A DNA stretch of 63,000 nucleotides from Diphasiastrum complanatum (lineage: Eukaryota > Streptophyta > Lycopodiopsida > Lycopodiales > Lycopodiaceae): contig CM055103.1 of the NCBI GenBank assembly GCA_029204225.1, positions 25,496,656-25,559,655 of the forward strand, written 5' to 3'. How positions within the stretch are numbered: the stretch's first letter is position 1; every line of letters starts with the position of its first letter. The notes below the pieces were generated by a model, which did no database searches, was not told the origin of the DNA, and was given only the letters and a program-made list of their open reading frames with translations. The position numbers and the translations under genes were made by a program. Of the stretch, positions 1 to 10,703 are shown one piece after another.

Positions 1-865
1 AAAATGGTCAGGACTCTTACAACGAAAGCAAAGACGCTTCTGTTGAAGGTCAGCGAACTCTGCAGACGTGTAATGTCGGACAAAAGCAGGTCGAGGAGTC
101 GGAGGACGAGGAGACGAAGAAACATCATAACGTAAAGCACCACGAAGCCCATCAATGTAACGAGAAATAAGCTCAGTGGGCTGTAGATCTGCGAAAAGAT
201 AAGAAAGCTCCATAAACTGATCTGTATAAGAAGCAAGGTCACTAGTCTGAGTGAGACTACGGAATGTATCACGTTGGCGGTCGAGCCACTGAGGATCAAT
301 CATAGCATGATGGAGGTCACGGCGAAAGATATGCCATAAATGGAGCCCTTCCCGATCAGGATCAGCTCGATAAACTTGCCACCACGTGGCGGCGCATCCA
401 TCTAAATGTAAAGCGGCCAACTGGATCTTCTGAGAATCAGTCTTAGGGTAGATCTGAAAATATGTGTCAAGCTTAGCAAACCAACTCTAATAAGTTCCCG
501 TCGGAGGAACCAGAATAGGTAGCAAGCTGTACCTTATCACGAAAGTCTCGAGCAAAGTGTGGCTCAGGAAGTGGGGGACGTGAAAAGAAACCAGGAGGTG
601 GGTTAGGTGGAATGAACGGTCCACCACCAGGCGGACTAGCAGAGGAAGATGGAAATCCCAATGGAGGAGGAGTCCCAAATGAAGGAAAAACAAGAGCTTT
701 ACCAAGACCATGAGGCTGTAAAGAATCAATCTGTGATTGCATACTAGCAAAGCCCGTCATAATTGTATCGAAGCGATGAACGAGGCCAGAAAAGGTCTCA
801 TCCATGCGACGAAACTGATCGGATAAGGTTTCTTGAGTAGTCTACTCGGGGTAGGTGAATGTGCC
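1..865 (-). pseudogene. Retrotransposon gag, frameshifted, runs off the left edge
   Basis: The minus-strand reading starts near 865 and has a short coiled-coil-like N-terminus (SDQFRRMDETFSGLVHRF), a Pro/Gly-rich linker, then a Retrotrans_gag-type domain (WFAKLDTYFQIYPKTDSQK, AALHLDGCAATWWQ, ISRYIDGLRG). The two parts are in different frames, broken by a shift near 484-487, and a further shift or stop lies close to the start. The domain order and the adjacent primer site fit a Ty3/gypsy element whose pol lies outside the window. The leader 870-1,484 has no convincing coding content. Confidence 0.75.
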
Positions 866-1484
866 ATAATGATGGTGGAAGGAATAGACGAAAACTTGAG
901 GGAGCGGACTCTTGTCGTCACCCCAAATTAGCCTATTACAACCAACATTATCACAACTAAGAAAGGGCAGCAATTAACAATTGAAATAGTGGGAAACGAA
1001 GGCTGTAAAAATGCGCTGGACAGCCAGGGGAAAAATGTCAATTTGAAAGATCAAACGGAGTCAAAATTCCGTGAAATGTGGTGGAGAATGGGCGCTAGAC
1101 AGCCTTTTGATAAGCTGTAAAAGATGGCTGGAAACGGAGAGAAAAATAGGCAAAAGTGACAAGTCGGGAGTGCTGGGAATGATGTCGGAATTGGGTAATT
1201 CTTGGATGAGGATGGGCGCTGGACAGTCTGGGAACTGATTGTGGAAGATGGCTGCAAACTGGAAAAATATCGGATGAAAGTGACAGGTCGGAAGGCAGGG
1301 ACAGCGATGGAAGGAGGAGGAGCGCTGGGCAGCAAGAAAGAGAGGGGGCAAGGCAGGGGGAGTGCTGGACAGGAAGGAGTGGAAGGAGCAGGGCTGTCAA
1401 GGCAGCAATGGAGCTGTAGGAACAGCGATAGAGGAGCAAGGCAAGGCAGCAAAAATTTTTTTTCCAGATTGTACTCAGGAAAGT

Positions 1485-1496
1485 GCTCTGATACCA
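1485..1496 (-). other. Primer-binding site (tRNA-iMet type)
   Basis: The minus-strand sequence TGGTATCAGAGC abuts the LTR end. This is the standard plant retrotransposon primer site for initiator-Met tRNA. Confidence 0.85.
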
Positions 1497-1497
1497 A

Positions 1498-1940
1498 GTT
1501 ACGAATAGAGCCACAGCTGATCTAGAGCTCAGCTATGAAAGCATCACATAAGCAAGACTTAAGCTATGAAAGCAGCACATAAGCAAGACTTGACCCTAGA
1601 AAGCAGGAAAGAGAGAGATTAAGGAGGCTAAAGAGAGAGATCAATATCATCAACTGAATAACAAATGACACAGTTTCCCTACTTATAGCCAAGAGGAAGC
1701 CCTAAAAGGAAACTTCCGGTGGCTAGGGCCCAACTGGGAGGGAAAATAGTGCGCCCTCCAAGAAGGCCCCCACTCTCCAGTAACATGTCCAAATGGCCTA
1801 ATAATGAGTAATAAGGCCAAAGGCCAACCATATAATCTAAGTGTCACTAATGAATAAAAAAGGGCCTAAGGCCTGCTTATGCATAAAGTAAAGTAAATGT
1901 AAATGGCCGCGGCTAATGTAATGAGCCGAGTCCATAACCG
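1498..1940 (-). repeat. LTR of an LTR retrotransposon (5' LTR, minus strand)
   Basis: On the minus strand this segment has a TATA-like box (CTATAAGTAGGG, about 1,677-1,688). It ends immediately before a primer-binding site complementary to initiator-Met tRNA. The outer end near 1,938 is estimated. A diverged partial relative occurs on the plus strand at 7,960-8,095. The matching second LTR would lie left of the window. Confidence 0.75.
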
Positions 1941-1960
1941 TAAAAAATATAGATGTCGTT

Positions 1961-2463
1961 TTTGAAAATTGTAAACTGATTCTCCTATTCAGACTCAAAT
2001 CAGCATTGTGATTTGTTCACAAACATATCGCAAGAAAACATTGGTCCAAATTTCAAAAGATCGCATAAGCTCAAAACTCAAATTGGAGTAGAATCGTGGT
2101 TTGTTCACCAACGAATTGTGATTCCAGGAAACAATGGTTCAAAAGGTCGGCACACTTGACTGTGCTCAGAATCACATTTGAATTAAAAAGTTGATCATAA
2201 TGTTTTAAGGAGTGTAACTTGAAAGGGAGAACACTTCAGATAGCACAACTGTCAAAACACCAACACAAAATAAGCATGAGCACAGATCCAAAACAGGCAC
2301 AAAAGAAGCTACGACCTTAGCTAAGTAAAAACCAGCTCCTGTCAAAAAACAGAAGGATTTTCAAAATACAAACACATAAGCTCTGCTTCATTGACTTATT
2401 CGTTCTCACTAAATGTTGCTGTAGAGTAAAGATAGCTAGAATAAGATATCTAGAAAAGCTTAC
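1961..2463 (-). other. LSMT intron after exon 6 (proximal part)
   Basis: A/T-rich sequence following the exon 6 donor. No C-terminal LSMT coding sequence is visible in any frame, so the intron must run into or beyond the LTR retrotransposon at the left edge, or the gene is truncated. Confidence 0.6.
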
Positions 2464-3706
2464 CTCTTCAACTGTAGATTGGTAGCCATACAATGCTGAT
2501 TTACAACCCTCGATCATTGCCTCACAGATGGATTCCTCATTATCACGACTTACAGGTGAACTGAGGTGGTCCCAAACAGTGTTCCTGAACAATGCCTGCA
2601 GGTTCCAAGCACAGCAAGCAGACTTTTGTATCACAAACGCAAATCTGGTTAACTCATTCAACAAGTGTTAAAGTGATGCAAAAATGTATCATCTACAAAT
2701 TCCAACCTAAATGGTGCAGGCCAGAAAAGAATATGCCACTATGAACCACAGTTGGCGCATGACCACATGTGTCAGTGAAAGTAACAGTACATATTACCTC
2801 CAATAAAAAAGCATCAGACCCACCAAGGGCAGTGAGTCTGAGAAAAGTGAGCATGCTCTCAGGTGGGCCCTGCCCTCTTGTTAAGTCAAAGTAAACAGAA
2901 GAATCTAGACCATTCAACTGAGCTATATCCAATTTGTCATCAAAAAGTCTATCTGACTTCGGAATTTCAAGAGTGAGCATAAAACTGTCCCTGTTGTTGC
3001 TTCCAGAGAAAGCGTCATACTCAACAAGCCCATAGTCCAATGCCAACTGAGCGTTGTTTTTGCTCTTCCCATACTGCATAACGACCTGGATGAAGAACCT
3101 TTAGCTTCAGAAAACATTGAAAAAGCATAATCGGAGGGAAAATGGATTGTAATCACAAAGAAGCAGCCAAGCTGAAGACTTCAATGCAACAAGAAACTTC
3201 AATAAAACCTTTATCCAGCTCCACACGCAGGTATGGAAATACTACAACTATAAGGTAGCAGAAACAAACTTCTTGTCCAGCATGAAAAGTTTTTGCTGCC
3301 CGCATTAGGAGTACTTCTTGCCGAGTAAAGATCCCGGCAGTAGTCTTCTCCCAGCAAGGCTTCTCAACCTCCAGACCAGCCAGATGATTCACCTGTCAAG
3401 AAACATGGCATGGCGTTCAACATCACAGAAATAAATAGCTACATTTCAAGTTTGAATTACAATAATAAAACACACTCAATAAAATAGTTACCAGATCTGC
3501 CAGAGGAACTAAAGCAAGCTCATCTCCAGTCAGAGGAGCAAATGTGCGAGATCTGAGAATGCCAAATGCCCATAGGAAAGCATCATAGGTGAACAAGCTG
3601 GAATCAAAAAGGTCAGGATTGGGTTTGATCACTTTGTCGAACAACTCATTGACTTCAGACTCAACATATTCTCGGTACCCTAGCGTGGATCCCAGCAGCT
3701 GAGTGC
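2464..3706 (-). CDS. LSMT: LSMT exons 3-6 (SET core, C-SET and substrate-binding region)
   Basis: Exon 3 is 3492-3706, exon 4 is 3270-3392, exon 5 is 2798-3085 and exon 6 is 2464-2595. Introns 3-5 and the intron after exon 6 are phase 0. Introns 3 to 5 are ordinary plant introns of 99, 184 and 202 bp, in sharp contrast to intron 1. Exon 6 ends at a GTAAGC donor after STVEE. I find no continuation of the C-terminal domain between 2,463 and the left edge. Confidence 0.92.
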
Positions 3707-6700
3707 CTGAAGTATATAACACCACTCATGACTCCAAAATTCAAATCATCATGAGAATTTGTGCTTTGGAGAGAACATACATATAGCTAAGCTCTTTCAG
3801 GTTTCAGCTTTCCAGCGATGATGGTCATTACCTTGTAATTCTGCTAGCTCCTCGTCCGACCTGAAAGCACAACCGTTATCTCTAATGCAACTCCACCAGA
3901 AAGAAATTCTAACCCAATTATCCAAGACTCCCACCTTATTTGAGTAGAAAAATAAAAATAAAATTAACATGAACATGGCCGCTGCACATAGCTGAAGTAT
4001 CTAATCCACTGACACATAGAGACCATCACAAAAGAAGACCCTTCGATGAAAAACAATGCAACGTACCTATAGGGAATAATGGAGGTAGAACCATACACAT
4101 GCCCCAAGCAATCCACAAGGACCAACGATGGCTAATAGCTATCAACATCAATAGAATATGTTGTCAATGCATCCCACGCAAGTCAAATAGACTAGGATTG
4201 CCAAATATTATTGATAGGAACATGTGGATATGTGGATGTATAGAGGTCCCAAGTTATCGATAAAGCCCAAGAATGTGAACCATCCACAAGGACTAGCTCA
4301 AATGGATCCCATTAGTGAATATATAGACCAAGGACTACGTAAAGAACAAACATGAACTAGTTCCACAATCATAGAAAAGGTAGCAGCATCACAATAACCC
4401 AGATCATATGAAATCGCACTACTCTGATAAAAAAGTAGCATAACGACCTAGGCACCAATACAGATGTGGTAGGATGACGACATGTATACTAGCAACCATA
4501 AGAACATGAATCTCTAGTAGAACCGTAGGAACAAGAGGAGAGGCACATATCTCTACCAAGTCCATAGTAAGCACAGAAGGGACATAAACCAATGGATGTA
4601 AAGCAACTATTAGATCGTCACACTGTACCTCATGCAAGATATGGCTAATTTAATTCTCAATATGCCTCACAATATTGGTCCCTAAGGCCCACCTTTTACG
4701 TAACCATTCACGAACCTCATATAACATGGAAGTCGAAGAGGCTACTCCAATGCACATTGAAGAGCTTGAGCAAGAGGAACCTCAGGGTGCTCCAAAACTT
4801 ATGAATGTGTCGGTGATTCGAGAGGTGGATTTGGTTCCTTTACCACAATTATCTAGAGCCGCGCAATACGGGTATCAATTTCCTTGTACTTCTTTAATTG
4901 TTATGCGTGGGCAGCTACGTGGTAGAGATGTCTTGATTCTATTTGACACTGGGTCCTCAAAAACGTTATTAACTCGACTTTGATTAAACGGTTAAGAGTG
5001 AGCACACAACCATCCCGGTACCAATACACAATCGAAATGGCTAATGGAGAGGGTGTGGAAGTATGGGATGCCAAGGTTGTGGGTATGCCTCTGACCATTC
5101 AAGGTATATTGAAGAGTTCAATTTTGAGATTACCCGTTTAGCTCGTCTCAATGTGGTGCTTGGAATCCTTTGGCATGTGGCTAAATAACCTTACATCACT
5201 TGGGATACTCATGTATACGAGTTTCAGCGCGATGGCAAGATTCATGCCCTGCGTGGTGAGCCTGACATGCCTCCAGGACCTTTGATCACACGACGCAGCT
5301 GCGTAAGGTTCACTGTAAGTGTATGTGTGTTTGTTTCCTATATGATACGTCTATTTTTGCTTGTGAATATGATGTATGTCAAGAACAAACTAACCTTACT
5401 CAAAAACTAGATCGTCAGATTAGGGAGTACTTTATGGATGTGTTCACAAGTGAACTCCCATCTGTTTTACCCCCTAAAAGAAATGTGGAACATAAAATTG
5501 AGTTAAGCCTGTGGCCTTTGAGAGCAAGAAGCTCAACCCTGCACAGAAGAATTATCCACCTCATGAGGAGTTGTAAGCCATAGTCCACACTTTGAAGGCC
5601 TAGAGGCATTATTTGTATGGTGCAGAATTCTATGTGTACACCAACCATAACACTTTGAGATATTCCTGCGACCCGCCGGACCTCTGAGTTGATGAGTTGA
5701 TGCAAGAATTTCACATGGAAATTCGGTACAAGAATGGTGCAAAAAATCATGTGGTTGATGCATTATCTCGTGTATTGTATTAGATGTCTTTTGTGGTCAT
5801 TGAGAATGACCTAATTGCTGAGATTAGACAGGCTCAACAAGAGGATCCTCATTGTCAAGGAATTGTGAGAGAGGCAAATCTTGCGCAAGTAGAATCGCAA
5901 GATGAAAGTTCTGGTCTCTTTGCTCACACTTACCTTAGATATACCATAGATGATAGTATGGTCAAGAGAAATGGAAAACTTCTCATTCCAGCTTGTGAGG
6001 AGCTGCGTAAGAAGATTGTCCATTTATGTCACGATAGCCCTACTGCAGGTCATCCTGGTGTGAATAAGATTGATGAGTTGATCCTATGTAACTTCTGTTG
6101 GGGAGAGCATCTCCATGGAACTTGTCACCAACTTGCCTCGTACGCAGTTACAATATGATTCTATCCTGGTTATAGTTGACAGAAAAATTGAGATGACTCA
6201 TTTTATTCCAACGCGGAAAAAGATTGATGTGTCTGGGGTAGCTAGCCTATTTATCGAGCATGTGCTCAAACTTCATGGGTTACCGTCATCCATAGTGTTT
6301 GACAGAGATACTTGATTTACTGGGAACTTTTGGATGGCAGTTATTGCCAAACGGGAAGTCCAATTGAGAATGAGCAATACAGAGCATCCTGAAACGAATG
6401 GCCAAACTGAGAAAGTCAGCCAAACCTTAAAGGATATGCTTAGGGCATTTATTGGGAATAAGCAAACTCAGTGGGAAAAGTACACCACTATTTTATCTAA
6501 CCAATCTTTTATGATGTTCCAGATGGGTTCTTTTATGACTAATGCATTTGTTATCACTTCTACTTTTTGTACAGCTCCAAGGAGTGGTTTTAGTTCCACT
6601 TATACTTCCTCATATCAGGACACACTCCTTTCTTCGCTTGTTACTTTCCTTCTAATAAAACTTAGCAAACCAACCTACTTCTCTCATTTGTTTGCTTCAC

Positions 6701-9700
6701 TCAATGCCTTTTCTTTCAGTTCCTTTCAAATCTTATAGCTTTAAATGTAGCAAAATTCGGAATTAAAAATGGTATGGTTTTGACCCCCATAATCTCCATC
6801 TCTTAATAGTTCTCGTCTTGTACATGAAACTCAACATAAATAATACAAGTGAATGTTACGTAGAAAGAAGACTGCTTATGAACACTCGATCCCCTTGCCA
6901 GGGCCCCCCACTTGGACCGCCCCAGCGACAGTAGCAGGGGGGTGGTGCCCCCCCTGCACCCCCTCATAGATAAAAATGGGGGTCCAAATGTGCGCCGATA
7001 AGGGCCCAATATTTATGCCCCCAACTGTAAGCACATTGCACTCACATCTCTAGTGAAATGATTGCAAAAGTGATCATCATCCATAGAGTTGATAGCCCAA
7101 ACTGTAGCATTAACAATTATTGAGAACCAGAGCAAATAACAACCAAATAGCTACTGAAAATAAGATCTGTTTGTGCCCTATCTACTGCACTTCTGGGAGG
7201 CAAAACGCTGGTTTGACCATTGCTCCCCTAAAAACGTTTCAGCCATAAGGCATTTTTCCATAAAACAAAAAAAAGAATTCTGTTTTTAAACGTTTAGGCT
7301 TCAAAAATGCGTTTCGGAGAAACGCGAACCCAGCGAAACGCACTTTGCTGCAACTATGGTTCATGATGCTATTAACAAACTCAAGAAAAATATATGTAAA
7401 GTCGTAGAAGATCTGGATCCAAAGTTAAATATTGATGCTTCAAAGGTCATTTCCTATTATAGCAAACTTCCCAATTTAGCAGTCATCTCTGGCTTTCCAA
7501 AGTCATGGTGCACATATATTATTCATCCTCTACATAAAGCCAGTGACCCTGTGAGACAACAGAAATTTTACTGTTATCATCGGTCATGTCATGCCACAAT
7601 TAAAGGTATCATTTTTCATAAGGAAGTTATTATTGAGGCAGAGATCAAACAATTGCATACATTGGGACATGCTGGCTCTAGAGCACAATATTCTACCTCT
7701 AATGATATGTTCACTTCACTGGCTATCATAGAGGAAGTCAATTTCAGGAAAGGAGAGGATTTAGTCCCATTTTGTAGATTTCATGCAGCCCTTCAATTCA
7801 ATTCCTAGACACTTGCTTATCTGAGATTGAGAAACTTAAAACTACTATCACGTGTTCTCTCTCTCCTGCTCCCTTTGGATCACACATGGATGAGGCATAG
7901 TTGGTCGAGTTATGGACTTGGCTCATTACATTCGCCATGTCCTTCTTTATTACTTTATTGTTATGCATAAGGAGGCCCCTGGGCCCTTTTTATTCATGTA
8001 TTGACCTTTGGCCCCATTTATTCACTTGGCCATATGATATTGGAGTAAGGGCCCTCTTGTGGGAGGGCGCATTATTCTCCTTATCCATTTTGATTGGGTT
8101 CATTGACATTATCTTATCCTTTGGAAGGAAAAAACATCATCGATGTAGTGCTCAGGACAGAGCTAAGCACTATGCCGATTTTAAGAGATCTCCCAGAGAT
8201 TTTAAAGTTGATGACTAGGTATATCTTAGAATTCCAAAAGATTCTAGGACTATGCATACTGGGAAGCATTATAAGTTGTCTACTAGATATTGTAGACCGT
8301 TTTGGATTATAAAGAAAATTGGTTCTTTAGCTTACTAGCTTGATTTTCAAGACAAATCGACTGCTCATCCAGTGTTTCAAACTTTCATGTAAGCCGGTTA
8401 AAATTAAGTTTTACATGAAGGTGATTCAGTTGGATCTGATGAGGATCTTACCCATTTGGAGGATTTATCACTTAGTGTAACCGGAAAGAATACTCAAAAC
8501 TAGAGATAAACAATTGCAAAATCGTTCTATCTCTGGGTGCTATTCGGTGCAAGGGTCGGACTGAGGATGATGATTCGTGGGAAAGAGTTGAAAGCATAAA
8601 GAACTTCCCTAGTTTCCAATATGGCTTTCGTATTTATTTTGAATTACCAAATTTTACCCATAGATCATGAACAGAAAGTTTTACCCAAAGTTCTTTTCTC
8701 CGTCTAGCATCCATGCTCTATTGAAAAACATATTTGCTAATTCCATCCTTGCAACGACTGTGGGAAATAGCAGAAGTTGAATATCTAAAACTAGACATTT
8801 TTTTATTTATTCAAATTGAAATGGAAATTTGACACGAAGTTTTCCTTTGTTTAGGGTTCTTCCTTTTTCTTTCTTCCCAACTCTGTAGTTTTTTATTCTC
8901 TTGATATACAAGTTTGCTTGATCAATATGTCCCATCCTTTCCTCTTGCTCCCGTAGTACCTTGCCAGGAATGGATGTGACAATCTACCTCTGAAATCCTA
9001 ACACATGCGATCTTTTGGTTTTGATCCAACCCCGTTTCTCTTTGAAAGACAAGTTTTTTGCTTTTGGTAACCTTGGACGAACTGTTACATCACCTCAAGT
9101 ATTGTCATCTTTGAGAGCTATAAAATGCATTCATATGATGGAAGGTCGAATGAATGGTGTTCATTTTTCAATTGCACGCTATTTTAGGGCTCACCAAGAA
9201 CTGGGCATCTTGAATCATTGAGATTAGTGTCTCCGAGAGACTTCAATCCCTTTTCCCTCATTTCATCTACAATGGTGCCATCCGACCTTTCCGGTCTGTG
9301 GGACGAGGTAGACATTGTCAGGCGGGTTGCCGACAAGGCCAACAAGACCGGTCAGAAGAAACAAGGCACGCATTGCACAAAAAACACACCGTACATTAAT
9401 TCATCCGATGTATCAAAATAACAATACGTATTCCCGCCACATACGGCTGGGGCTTACACTATGCTAGACACTAAATGCTGCCTCATCTACTGATGAACAT
9501 TACATAACAACAGTCAGCCACATACGGCTAGACCCCATCTATGCTAAACATTCCTATGGATCCTCCACTGACTCCTCGCCCTCGTCAGGAGCATTGTTAT
9601 GTCGCTCTCGCTCTGCCTCCCGGTTACTCCAAGCTGCCTCCTGGCCAGCCCGACGGCGGGCAGCCCTTTCCCTGACCATGATGAGCTGCCGTGGTGTAAA

Positions 9701-10667
9701 GTTCATTCCGATCTGCTCATCCAAATCCAGCTCGACAGCGGGAGCAGGGGCCACAGTGGGGGCGGGGATCTGCAGCTCTGGGTGTCTCTCCCAAGTTTGT
9801 CGCAGCATCTCTGCAATGTCTGCCTCTTGCTTCCGATGCCTTTTGTTGTGCCTTCGGACATCTTCCTCGAGCTTCCTCCTGGCTTCGCCCTCAGGCCTTG
9901 GTGGTATGCGCTCTGCCATCTCACGACACCCTGTTTCTCGAACTGGCTCTCACTGGCTCTCACAATGCCTCTCACAATAACTCTCACAATGCCTCTCATA
10001 GCCTCTCTCTCACAGCCTCTCACTGGCTCTCACAGCCTCGCGAGTGCCTATTTAACCCCACAGCCTGTTCCCCCATGTGCAGTTGTTGATGATCCCTCCA
10101 TGTGCCCTTGTACCTGTCCCCATTGATTGTGATGTGCTAATGTACCTGCTCCATGTACCTATACCACATGCTGCACTCCGATTGGGTCCGTGGTCTGCTC
10201 TCCCACAGTGCCCATGTGATGGTGTACCTGTCCGGATTTGTCCCATGTGCCTCTGTACCTGCCCCCATGTGATGCTCCCCCCCTGTGTTGGTCTCCCATT
10301 GGACCCATGGTCTGCTCACCCACAGTGCCCATGTGCTTCTATACTTGCTCCCATGTGATGCTACCCCCCTGTGTTGGTCTCCCATCGGCCCCTCGGTCTG
10401 CTCACCCGCAGTGCCCATGTGCCACTGCACCAGTCCCCTGCATCGTGTACTGTACCCTCTTTTTTTATACCCAGAACCCCTTTTTTTTACTTTTTTTTGT
10501 CCTTTTTTGGTAGTTAATATGCAAAAAAAAAATTATTAAAAACTTTCTTACAAAAAAATATTAAAAATGGTACCGCCCTGGTACCGCGGGTCTGAGGGTG
10601 GTACCGTACCGGCGGTACCACTGATATGGTACCGGCGGTACCATACCAGCGGTACCACGGGGTACTA

Positions 10668-10703
<36 letters not shown>

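Noticed and set aside
1051-1525. Several overlapping ORFs of 96-148 aa on both strands
   Set aside because: They lie in the retrotransposon leader between LTR and gag, are rich in Pro/Ser/Leu from purine-rich DNA, and show no domain.
9594-10126. Plus-strand ORFs of 128 and 175 aa
   Set aside because: They are shadows of the minus-strand charged ORF and of the CTCTCACA repeats; composition is Ser/Cys/Leu-rich without domain signals.
10080-10440. CRISPR-like array
   Set aside because: Units are contiguous 86-bp tandem copies without unique spacers, in eukaryotic nuclear DNA.
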